IMG/VR virus record: IMGVR_UViG_3300027972_000047
Location: 1-25,738 of that record
Length of the DNA: 25,738 bases
DNA from: a virus
Strand: one strand, 5' to 3'
Below the pieces are notes generated by a model. The model had not been told where the DNA came from. It ran no database searches and saw only the letters and a program-made list of their open reading frames with translations. Numbering within the stretch: position 1 is the first letter of the stretch; the number at the start of each line of letters is the position of its first letter. The translations under genes were made by a program, and so were the position numbers. This document shows positions 1-6,552 of the stretch, piece by piece.

Positions 1-72
1 GGTATGGATTCCTTACCTGCAACTCACAAGGGTTGGTGGGAAAACGGGTTTATGGATAGTGAGTGGTCATGA
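1..72 (+). CDS. C-terminal end of an unknown protein (partial)
   Basis: Frame 1 is open from the window edge and ends in TGA at 70-72, giving a 23-residue tail rich in tryptophan (GWWENGF, then EWS at the end). The stop overlaps the ATG of the next gene as ATGA, the translational coupling used repeatedly in this window, which supports it as a real gene end. The start lies outside the window. I do not recognise the protein. Confidence 0.55.
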   Translation, partial: GMDSLPATHKGWWENGFMDSEWS

Positions 73-416
73 AATGTTTAGTTTGTGGGGTTGAGTTTGT
101 TGCGGAGCGAAAGACGGCGAAGTATTGTTCTGAGCTTTGCAAGAAGAGGTTTCGGAGGGGAGTTAGCGGGACAGAAGGTTCCTTAGCGGGACAAGATGAC
201 CTTAGCGGGACAGATGAAGTTGGGAGTCCTGCGGAGGTGGTTGATGTGGTCAAGGACTTGAAATTGGATTTGCACAAAGACCTTGGGTGCTATTCATGGA
301 CGGAGAATGGGATATTTATTCGTTCCGACATAACGATAGATCAGGTTCAGAACATAGCTCGATTAGTTGCGGCGAAGCATGGTAGGGAGGTTGATTTTAA
401 TGAGTGCCGAGGTTAA
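69..416 (+). CDS. Small zinc-finger-like phage protein upstream of the terminase genes
   Basis: A 115-residue protein. The N-terminus has CLVCG (Cys3, Cys6) followed by YCSELC (Cys20, Cys24) and a basic stretch KKRFRRG, the layout of a short treble-clef or zinc-ribbon nucleic-acid-binding finger. The middle is low complexity (SGTEGSLAGQDDLSGTDE) and is built from three copies of an 11-bp DNA repeat. The C-terminal 55 residues look like a small folded alpha/beta domain. I chose ATG 69 rather than GTG 63 because ATG 69 overlaps the previous stop as ATGA. The last 17 bases overlap the next gene. The context (immediately before the terminase genes) suggests a DNA-binding role in packaging or late regulation, which is inference. 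Confidence 0.75.
   Translation: MKCLVCGVEFVAERKTAKYCSELCKKRFRRGVSGTEGSLAGQDDLSGTDEVGSPAEVVDVVKDLKLDLHKDLGCYSWTENGIFIRSDITIDQVQNIARLVAAKHGREVDFNECRG
163..212 (+). repeat. Three direct copies of TTAGCGGGACA
   Basis: TTAGCGGGACA occurs at 163-173, 183-193 and 202-212. The period is 20 then 19 bp, so the copies fall in different reading frames and encode SGT, LAGQ and LSGT. A repeat that ignores the frame suggests either DNA slippage in a linker or a protein-binding site in the DNA. Confidence 0.7.
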
Positions 417-951
417 GAAACCTTTGCCAATGCACAGCCCGGAGGCGATAAAGAAGCGGGTAGCGACTTTGCATAAGCAGCATAGGGTGAGGGACATGGC
501 GATAGTGAAGAAGCGGATAGAGGGGAAGTCTAACAGGACGATAGCGAAGGAGATTACGAGGGAGTTTGCGCCGATAACTCATCAGCGTGTGGATTATATA
601 TTGAGTCGAGATGATATAAAGCCTATCATGGAGAAGCAGTATTTGAAGATCATGGGTGTTGTCCCGGAGGTTACGGACAGGATTATTGCGAAGTCGAGGG
701 CATTAGATGAGAATTTGGATGACAAGATCAACCAGCCGATTTGTTGGGAGGCGAACAAACTATTGGCACAGACGGCGGGTATTTTGATTGCGCCGAACCA
801 GACGAATATTCAGAACACGTTTATCACCCAAAATAACAACATAGTCCCTCCGGTGATACAGGATCTCATGAAAAAGTATTTCGGGGACATTATTGATATT
901 AAGCCTTTGGACATGAAGGAGATTGAAGATGCCGCTGACGCCCAAGGGTAA
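400..951 (+). CDS. Probable terminase small subunit (DNA-recognition HTH protein)
   Basis: A 183-residue protein two genes before the large terminase. Residues about 25-70 have the pattern of a helix-turn-helix (IVKKRIEGKSNRTIAKEI then HQRVDYIL), as in small terminases that bind the packaging site. The middle is helical and would suit oligomerisation. The C-terminus has an Asn/Gln-rich stretch (TQNNNIVPP) followed by an acidic end. ATG 400 is preceded by AGGGAGG at 384-390, nine bases away; a longer in-frame version from TTG 367 has no such support. The call rests on the HTH pattern and position, not on a recognised close relative; another DNA-binding regulator is possible. Confidence 0.55.
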   Translation: MSAEVKKPLPMHSPEAIKKRVATLHKQHRVRDMAIVKKRIEGKSNRTIAKEITREFAPITHQRVDYILSRDDIKPIMEKQYLKIMGVVPEVTDRIIAKSRALDENLDDKINQPICWEANKLLAQTAGILIAPNQTNIQNTFITQNNNIVPPVIQDLMKKYFGDIIDIKPLDMKEIEDAADAQG

Positions 952-1063
952 GAAGATCATGAAGTCGATGAAGAAGACCTATAAAACCACTAAGAAGACG
1001 GAGGAGGTGTTTTACTCTTCTGTTAATAAGGGTAAGATAAAGGGAGTCCACAAAAAGAAATAG
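929..1063 (+). CDS. Very small lysine-rich phage protein
   Basis: A 44-residue protein, too short for most gene callers: it starts MPLTPKGKKIMKSMKK and ends KGKIKGVHKKK. AAGGAG lies seven bases before ATG 929, and the gene starts inside the end of the small-terminase candidate. Short basic proteins of this pattern (MPLT..GKKIM.. then FY.S.NKGKIKGV) are common in phage structural regions and have no established function. It is strongly basic, so nucleic-acid binding is possible but is inference. Confidence 0.75.
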   Translation: MPLTPKGKKIMKSMKKTYKTTKKTEEVFYSSVNKGKIKGVHKKK

Positions 1064-1072
1064 GAGTCTCTG

Positions 1073-1660
1073 ATGCGATTCATTCTGAAAGGAACGGCGA
1101 GGGATGGGCATGGGCAGATAATTTCAAGTGCCACGGTGAGTGTTTATTTGGCGGGGACCACGACGGTTGCTTCGGTGTATGCGGCATCTGCCGGTGGGAC
1201 TGCGGTGAACTCAGTCACTTCTGGAACGGACGGTTCGTTCACGTTATATGTTGATGATTCGGATTACTATCAATCTCAGAAGTTCAAGGTGACGGTATCT
1301 AAAACCGGATACACGAGTAAGACTTACGATGATGTGGTCATTTTCGCTCTGGGACAGGCGACGGTGAAGACTGCTTTGCCTTCGGATGGTGCCGGGGAGA
1401 ACGGTGATTTTGCCATCGTTGAGACAACGGACAACCATCAGTTCGCGTGGCAAGCCGGGGATGTATGGTACACCAGCGGCAGGGCGGAGATTCTTGCTGC
1501 GGTTCCTTCTGCGGGTACGGGGACTAACGGGGAGATAAGGATCATCGAAGCAACCGGCCTTCATGCGATAGCATGGAAAGCCGGGGGTGCGTGGTATGTG
1601 TCCATAGGAGGCACGACAGAAGGTTCTGCCGGTAATTACTCTTGGGAGTCGAGTCTGTGA
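1073..1660 (+). CDS. Beta-rich repeat protein (virion decoration or fibre-like) between the terminase genes
   Basis: A 195-residue protein. Residues about 1-92 resemble a carboxypeptidase-regulatory-like or transthyretin-like beta-sandwich as found at the base of phage fibres (LKGTARDGHGQIISSATVSV, then GTDGSFTLYV). The rest holds two diverged copies of one unit at residues about 101-135 and 143-177: compare NGDFAIVETTDNHQFAWQAG with NGEIRIIEATGLHAIAWKAG, each followed by a WY pair. AGGAG stands six bases before ATG 1073. The stop overlaps the GTG of the terminase gene as GTGA. It is probably displayed on the virion, but the position between small and large terminase is unusual for such a protein. 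Confidence 0.7.
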   Translation: MRFILKGTARDGHGQIISSATVSVYLAGTTTVASVYAASAGGTAVNSVTSGTDGSFTLYVDDSDYYQSQKFKVTVSKTGYTSKTYDDVVIFALGQATVKTALPSDGAGENGDFAIVETTDNHQFAWQAGDVWYTSGRAEILAAVPSAGTGTNGEIRIIEATGLHAIAWKAGGAWYVSIGGTTEGSAGNYSWESSL

Positions 1661-4191
1661 CCGAGATTGAAGGCATAGCGGGTTGGGAGGGGATGTTTTC
1701 GTACAAGCCCACTCAGGTATTGAAGTGGCTTTTAACGAGTCCCTGTAAGATCACCTGCATATTTTCCGGCAACCAATTTGGAAAAAATGAATGTTTATCA
1801 GCACTTACGTTAATAGATACTCCTGAAGGGAAATTCACAATGGAGTATTTATATAATAGAAGGATGCCATTTGAAGTTTATTCTTGGGATGGGGACAAAA
1901 TCGTTAAAGCAAAAGCATCAAAACCTTTTAAGAAAAGTGGTGGTAAACGCTTATGTTATAAAATTACAATGGCTAATGGTCAGTGGGTAGAGGCATCTTC
2001 TGAGCATCGTGTTTTAACAACTTCTGGTGATTATATTTCTGTCGGCACCTTATACGATTTTTTTCGCGGTTCTCCTCAGGAGAAAGTTTACGAGAAATAT
2101 TATAAGATTGCTGACGAACCCTCCCATCGGGAGTCCATTTTGGGATTTTTCCCTTCAATTCAGTTCGAAGATGTTCTGCATTACTTGAAAAGAGTATTAG
2201 GTTTTCTAGGTTGTTGTTTTCACGATTTCCATCTAAATGGTGGACAACCTCTTGGGGGAGGAGGTAGCGAGACAGTTTTCTTTCGATTATTAAACGATGT
2301 TCGGCAACATATTTACCGCCATGTACTGCAAAAGGATGTTCTGGATAGTAAATATGCCAGTATCCAGAAATTAGTATGCGGCCTCCTTTCCATCCTGTGT
2401 GTTTATCACCGGAACGTGGTCCGGTTCTTTGAGTCTTTATTGCCAGTTTTTTGCATAGGTACTCTATCGTATACAGGGGTACATCAAAATATTCAGCGAC
2501 TTCCCATTGTCTCAAACCTTCTTTCTCAATCATATAGATTAGTTTCTGATGATCGACTTTTCCCGAAGATTTCATACGCTCCTCCTTTAATATTTGATGG
2601 TAATAAAGTTATTAGCATCGAAATGGTTGCAAGTCAAGAAGTATATGATATGACCGTTGAAAAATATCACAACTATCTTGCGGGTGGTTTAATTCACCAT
2701 AATTCAGTTGCGATGGATCAAATCTTCTCTATCTTGGGAACGCACCCTAACGTGAACAAACGTGTAAGGCCCGAAGACACCATCAGGACGTTCAGGTTTG
2801 CCTCTCAGACCCTCCCCGGGGAGAAGGAAGAGGATGAAGTCAAGAACACCCAATACCCCGCGTTCAAACGAAGGCTACCGGCTAATCTTATCGAGAAAGA
2901 GATCACGCAGAGAAAACCAACCTTAACGGTGAAGACTCCTGATGGCGGGAACGTACAGATAGAATTTGTGAGTTTCCAACAGGATGTTCAATCCGGTGCC
3001 GGTGTCCAGAGGAAGCGGATATGGATAGATGAGGAATGTACAAGGGATTTCTACGAAGAGCAGATCCCGAGGCTTCTTGCGGCGGATGGGGATATTGTGT
3101 TCACCTTTACTCCTGTCCCCGGCGCGATAGGTTGGGAGTTTGACGAACTCTACGAACGGGCGAAGATCATCTACCGGACCCCTGCGGTACGACAGCGGAT
3201 TAAAGAACGCTACGGAGAGGACTACCCCGAATGTCAGATAACCAAAAGCAAAGATGACATCTGCGTTATCATGGCGGCTACGGATGACAACCCTGTTTAC
3301 GAAGAGGTGGCACGGAAGCGAAGCCTTCATACCGGGATAAAGATCACGGCGAAAGAATACATCGATTCCATGTTCAATATGTATGACGATGAGGACGTTA
3401 TCGATGCTCGAAGATATGGGTTGTTCAGACAGCTTTCCGGCAAGATCCACAAGTCGTTTTGCGCGACACATATATTAAAGGAAGAGGTTTACTTCCCCGA
3501 AGGCATTCCAACCGAGTGGAAACACTATCGTGGGATCGACTATCATCAGTCTAACCCTTGGGCGTGTGTATGGCTCTCTTTAAGCCCTCAGGACGAGATA
3601 TTTGTATGGGACGACTACGCCCCCTCCCCCCAAAGGATGATAACCTACGACATAGCAGAGAACATCGCCCGAAGGAGCCATGACTTCAGATATGTGTTTA
3701 ACATGATTGACCCGAACGCTTCCAATAGGCAGCCGAATACGAATTTAACCACCATAGACGACCTGAATAGAGCCTTTATGGACTTCCGAACCAGGGGACT
3801 ATGTAATGGGGGTCACTGGCAAGCATGGGATACCCACGGTGGTCGCGGCAGGGAAGAACTGACTAAAAGACTGATAAATTCCGTAAAAGTGGGCAAGCCG
3901 TTCAATAATAAGGTAGTTTCAGAGGGTCGTGCGGTATATCTCCCGACAATTTGGTTCACCCAGAACTGTAAAAACACGATTGAAAGTCTGAAAAATTGGC
4001 GTTTGGAACAGTGGTCTTCACGGGAATCTCTTTCAAAAAACGATCCAAGGGAAAAGACGCAGATGAGGTGGTCGCATTTTCCTATTTGTATAGAATGTAT
4101 GCTCAAGTCGCCCCTTCTGTCCCTTGCCAAATGGGGGAATCTGGATGGGACACCGTTGAGGCCGAAACTTTATGCTTCAGGAAGGAATTAA
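1657..4191 (+). CDS. terL: Terminase large subunit, interrupted in its P-loop by an intein
   Basis: The packaging motor: ATPase plus headful or end-cutting nuclease. The precursor is 844 residues and the predicted spliced protein 540, normal for TerL. Walker A is GNQFGKNE (residues 38-45), cut by the intein after the Glu; N follows the Lys where Ser/Thr is usual. Walker B is RIWIDEE (Asp at spliced residue about 154), followed by the coupling motif FTFTPVPG. The RNase-H-fold nuclease has the first Asp in RGIDYHQSNP (about 324) and the second in MIDPNASNR (about 381). The C-terminal RWSHFPICIECMLKS region stays in frame. GTG 1657 has GGGAG eight bases upstream and overlaps the previous stop; TTG 1642 is in frame but unsupported. 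Splicing should be required for activity, because the intein splits the ATP-binding loop. Confidence 0.93.
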   Translation: MTEIEGIAGWEGMFSYKPTQVLKWLLTSPCKITCIFSGNQFGKNECLSALTLIDTPEGKFTMEYLYNRRMPFEVYSWDGDKIVKAKASKPFKKSGGKRLCYKITMANGQWVEASSEHRVLTTSGDYISVGTLYDFFRGSPQEKVYEKYYKIADEPSHRESILGFFPSIQFEDVLHYLKRVLGFLGCCFHDFHLNGGQPLGGGGSETVFFRLLNDVRQHIYRHVLQKDVLDSKYASIQKLVCGLLSILCVYHRNVVRFFESLLPVFCIGTLSYTGVHQNIQRLPIVSNLLSQSYRLVSDDRLFPKISYAPPLIFDGNKVISIEMVASQEVYDMTVEKYHNYLAGGLIHHNSVAMDQIFSILGTHPNVNKRVRPEDTIRTFRFASQTLPGEKEEDEVKNTQYPAFKRRLPANLIEKEITQRKPTLTVKTPDGGNVQIEFVSFQQDVQSGAGVQRKRIWIDEECTRDFYEEQIPRLLAADGDIVFTFTPVPGAIGWEFDELYERAKIIYRTPAVRQRIKERYGEDYPECQITKSKDDICVIMAATDDNPVYEEVARKRSLHTGIKITAKEYIDSMFNMYDDEDVIDARRYGLFRQLSGKIHKSFCATHILKEEVYFPEGIPTEWKHYRGIDYHQSNPWACVWLSLSPQDEIFVWDDYAPSPQRMITYDIAENIARRSHDFRYVFNMIDPNASNRQPNTNLTTIDDLNRAFMDFRTRGLCNGGHWQAWDTHGGRGREELTKRLINSVKVGKPFNNKVVSEGRAVYLPTIWFTQNCKNTIESLKNWRLEQWSSRESLSKNDPREKTQMRWSHFPICIECMLKSPLLSLAKWGNLDGTPLRPKLYASGRN
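1973..2575 (-). CDS. HNH homing endonuclease encoded antisense inside the intein
   Basis: A 200-residue protein, the only convincing minus-strand gene here. Residues about 19-45 form a helix-turn-helix (LRQWEVAEYFDVPLYTIEYL), and residues about 61-138 the HNH nuclease of phage homing enzymes: GYWHIYYPEHPF, then YVAEHRLIIERKL, then EVVHHLDGNRENNNLENL with a final His in NAEHLR. ATG 2575 is preceded by AAAGGAGG five bases away, an almost perfect ribosome binding site. The last 25-30 residues are antisense to the intein's own N-terminal splicing domain and look like an accidental extension to the TAG at 1973-1975. It presumably cuts intein-free terminase genes at the P-loop and so spreads the intein. 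Function is inferred from the family; strand and motifs are seen directly. Confidence 0.92.
   Translation of the reverse strand: MKSSGKVDHQKLIYMIEKEGLRQWEVAEYFDVPLYTIEYLCKKLAIKTQRTGPRSGDKHTGWKGGRILISGYWHIYYPEHPFAVHGGKYVAEHRLIIERKLSRYLLPQEVVHHLDGNRENNNLENLILFSSNAEHLRTELKGKIPKWTPDGRVRQQSYNISRKLSPEENREKNRIRCRQKYNHQKLLKHDAQKMPLPTDH
2581..2588 (-). promoter_or_regulatory. Strong ribosome binding site of the antisense HNH gene
   Basis: The minus strand reads AAAGGAGG here, with five bases (AGCGT) before ATG 2575. On the + strand the same bases encode the Pro-Pro-Leu just before the C-terminal splicing domain. So good a site in the right place argues that the antisense frame is translated as a free protein. 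Confidence 0.85.
2609..2637 (-). promoter_or_regulatory. Promoter-like sequence for the antisense HNH gene
   Basis: On the minus strand, TTGACT (2637-2632; five of six against the sigma70 -35 consensus) is followed by a 17-base spacer and TAATAA (2614-2609; three of six against the -10 consensus), with an extended -10 TGC directly before it. A transcript would start near 2602, giving a leader of about 27 bases with the ribosome binding site inside it. The promoter lies wholly within the codons of the C-terminal splicing domain. The -10 match is weak, so this is a candidate. Confidence 0.5.
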
Positions 4192-4194
4192 AAC

Positions 4195-4341
4195 ATGCTT
4201 TATGCGTTCCATTGTAAGGAATGTAAGAAGGTTTACGAGGTGATTCTACCCTTGAAACAGTACGATAAGAAGGTGAAATGCCCGTATTGCAAGAAAAGAT
4301 TGAATAAAATCATCACTCCGGTCTTATTTAAGGTGAAATGA
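4195..4341 (+). CDS. Small zinc-ribbon protein (FmdB-like pattern)
   Basis: 48 residues with CKEC (Cys7, Cys10) and CPYC (Cys29, Cys32) spaced as in a single zinc ribbon, resembling the FmdB-type putative regulatory ribbon; the C-terminus is basic and hydrophobic. It lies directly after the terminase stop, with an AGGAAGGAA purine run upstream of ATG 4195, and its TGA overlaps the portal start. Function is unknown; such ribbons bind nucleic acid or protein partners. Confidence 0.75.
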   Translation: MLYAFHCKECKKVYEVILPLKQYDKKVKCPYCKKRLNKIITPVLFKVK

Positions 4342-6242
4342 TGGCAAAAAGACGGCTTAAAGAGGCAGATTTGGTGTTGGCGAACAACATTTACGACCAA
4401 TACGACATTGCCAAAAGGGATCAACAGGATTCGGATGAAGAATTTGCCGGGATAATGGACATGATTGAGTGCAAACGGTCTGAAAAGGACTATGAGTGGA
4501 TGTCCGATGTCTTCATCCCGGAGTTTCCATCTATTCACTTGACTGAAGCATCCCAATGGGCAAACCAGTATTTCCAGAGTCGTGATTTCGTTGAGGTGTA
4601 CCTAAGCGATGCCTCCGAAATTGGTGAATTTAGGGCAAAAGCCGCCAAAGATTACATCAACACCATGCTCAATGTGAAGGAACTCTATCACTACCCTAAG
4701 TACATAAGGGCAAGGGGGATAAATTCAATCCGTGGACAGGTTGTTGCGGTATGCAGTTGGAAACAGAGGCTTATAGAGAAGAACGAGCCTTCGGAAGAGA
4801 TGGCATTAACAGGGTACGATGCCAATTCCGCCCCGGTTTACGACATGGTACAGAAGCAGAACACGGTTTCTCATCCGGTTGAGGACAGGTTTGAGTATGA
4901 GGTAATCGACCCGAGGAACCTGTTTTCGGATAACAAATACGCCTATTCGATACAGGAAAAGGAATGGGTTATCATTAGGAGTGAGATGACCTATGACGAA
5001 CTGTATTCCAAGCGATTGGAAAACGGGTACATCAATCTCGACAAGGTGAAAAAGTGGAAAACGGTTTATAAAACTGATACCGCAAAGGACACCGAGAATG
5101 AAGAGAACGAAAGCAAACTTACCGAGCCGCATTTTGATGTTCTTGAACGATTCGGGAAGACTTGGGCGGTTGTTGAAGACCGTGACGAATATGGAAACCC
5201 GAGAACGATTCATAACGGGTACAAAGAGGACGGGTCTGTAAAGGAATCTGCGGAACTTGTCGAGGCGATTGTCACGGTGGCTTGCTACAATAGCGATAGA
5301 GTCCTGATAAGGCTTCAGGCAACACCGTTTATCACCTCCAAGGGTATTCCCTATAGACCCCTTATAAGAGGGTTATGCTACGTCCATCCGACCAAGGATG
5401 TCGGCATGAGCGACGGTAAGTACGGCAGGGAACTTCAAATTTTAATAAACGACATGATAAACATGGGTATCGACAGGTCTAAACTCTCCATGCTGCCTAC
5501 TTTGAAGGTCCGGAGACTTGCTTGGGAAGACAACGATTCCATCTATTTTGAGCCGGAACACGCTATGATAGTCGAGAACAAGGACGACATCGAGGAGTTC
5601 AGGATCGATGGGAATATTCAATCTTCAATGGACATCATCTCATTGGCGATAAATAAGATGCAACAGGTCGAAGCGGTGTACCCCACGACAATGGGAAACA
5701 CGCCAGGGAAAGTGGAAACCGCAACGGCAATCTCCGGCGCGGAGAACCGGGGGAACTTGAGGGCAAACTACAAATCCCTTACCTTTGAACATACTTTTCT
5801 TTCGGAGTTTTACTGGATGATGCTTCAAATGGGCTACCAGTTCATGCACCCCGAAACCGCCACCGAGATCATGGGTGACAATGCACAATATTTCGATCCC
5901 GACCAGAACTACAGCTATACCCCTGTGACGAGCAATATCGAGGTGGAATACTCAAAGGCGAAGAAACTGCAAGCCTTCGACTCTATGTTGAGCCGTTTGG
6001 TTGGGCTTCAGAACCCCGCCATCGTCCCGATCATTGCGGCGATTGTGTCACGGCAATTCGAACTCCTGGGTGATGAGTACCAGAAATACTCTAAACTTGT
6101 TGAAGTGTTGGCTAAGACACCCAATACCCCTGAAGCCGGAGGAGGGAATAAAAATCAACCCAACGGTAAAGAAGCAATGCCTCCTCAGAATCAGGAAGGA
6201 TTGCCCATGAGTGGCATGGAACAAGAGGTTAGAGGAATATGA
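4341..6242 (+). CDS. Portal protein
   Basis: 633 residues, located directly after the terminase as expected for the portal ring through which DNA is pumped. The sequence is the long alpha/beta type of short-tailed phages: an acidic helical N-terminus, a wing/clip-like middle with FEYEVIDPRNLFSD, and a conserved stem/crown region with YGRELQILINDMINMGIDRS and VYPTTMGNTPGKVETATAIS. The last 40 residues are a Gly/Asn/Pro-rich flexible tail. AGGTG lies five bases before ATG 4341; ATG 4338 is also in frame but too close to that site. The gene overlaps its neighbours on both sides. Identification rests on overall pattern, length and position. Confidence 0.8.
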   Translation: MAKRRLKEADLVLANNIYDQYDIAKRDQQDSDEEFAGIMDMIECKRSEKDYEWMSDVFIPEFPSIHLTEASQWANQYFQSRDFVEVYLSDASEIGEFRAKAAKDYINTMLNVKELYHYPKYIRARGINSIRGQVVAVCSWKQRLIEKNEPSEEMALTGYDANSAPVYDMVQKQNTVSHPVEDRFEYEVIDPRNLFSDNKYAYSIQEKEWVIIRSEMTYDELYSKRLENGYINLDKVKKWKTVYKTDTAKDTENEENESKLTEPHFDVLERFGKTWAVVEDRDEYGNPRTIHNGYKEDGSVKESAELVEAIVTVACYNSDRVLIRLQATPFITSKGIPYRPLIRGLCYVHPTKDVGMSDGKYGRELQILINDMINMGIDRSKLSMLPTLKVRRLAWEDNDSIYFEPEHAMIVENKDDIEEFRIDGNIQSSMDIISLAINKMQQVEAVYPTTMGNTPGKVETATAISGAENRGNLRANYKSLTFEHTFLSEFYWMMLQMGYQFMHPETATEIMGDNAQYFDPDQNYSYTPVTSNIEVEYSKAKKLQAFDSMLSRLVGLQNPAIVPIIAAIVSRQFELLGDEYQKYSKLVEVLAKTPNTPEAGGGNKNQPNGKEAMPPQNQEGLPMSGMEQEVRGI

Positions 6243-6550
6243 AAGACATACAGACATATTTGGAACGGATTAAAAAGCGTAGTGCTCACAGTCTTCAGGT
6301 ATTTGAGAACAACCTTGATTTTGTGCTTGCCATAAAAACCCCTATCGGGCAGATGCTCTTAAAAGACTTGGTTGATCGGCATGAGATTCAGTTTAATAAA
6401 ATCGCCTCTTTGGATGCCACTTATGCCGACAAACAGACGTATCTATACTTAAAAGGAATGATTGAAACATGGGTGGCTCGCATTGCGAGCTATGAAAATA
6501 ACGTGAGTGATTATAAGAGTTCCGCCCCAAAAGCCGAACAGAAAGGATGA
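6239..6550 (+). CDS. Small helical protein between portal and scaffold-like genes
   Basis: 103 residues, mostly amphipathic helix with a long central hydrophobic stretch (FVLAIKTPIGQMLLKDL). There are no cysteines and no signal peptide. The start overlaps the portal stop as ATGA and the stop overlaps the next frame the same way, so it is translated as part of the head operon. I do not recognise it; head assembly or a portal accessory role is guessed from position only. Confidence 0.75.
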   Translation: MKDIQTYLERIKKRSAHSLQVFENNLDFVLAIKTPIGQMLLKDLVDRHEIQFNKIASLDATYADKQTYLYLKGMIETWVARIASYENNVSDYKSSAPKAEQKG

Positions 6551-6552
6551 GT

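Larger units (their letters stand above)
1792..2703 (+). mobile_element. Intein in the terminase ATPase P-loop, carrying an antisense HNH gene
   Basis: 304 residues, AT-richer than the flanking terminase. The splicing residues are all visible. Cys1 opens block A (CLSALTLIDTPEGKF). Block B has SSEH with His72 (TxxH in most inteins; Ser here). Block F is VYDMTVEKYHNYLAGG with His293. Block G ends HHN (His303, Asn304), followed by Ser as +1 residue. The splicing parts are about residues 1-91 and 264-304, close to a minimal intein of about 130 residues. Between them, where an in-frame endonuclease normally sits, the + frame reads a roughly 170-residue peptide that is simply the other strand of an HNH gene. 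The junction falls in the most conserved part of TerL, as is typical of inteins. Confidence 0.93.

Noticed and set aside
1792-2703. Group I or group II intron in terL
   Set aside because: The + frame is open across the entire element and has intein blocks A, B, F and G with intact catalytic residues; no intron core is needed or seen.
2923-3471. Long minus-strand frame inside the terminase nuclease half
   Set aside because: No recognisable motif and it mirrors a strongly supported + gene; unlike the HNH frame it has no domain evidence.
3996-4217. Alternative + frame at the 3' end of terL, suggesting a frameshift
   Set aside because: The terL frame itself continues through RWSHFPICIECMLKS, which fits the usual terminase C-terminus, so the other frame is a shadow.
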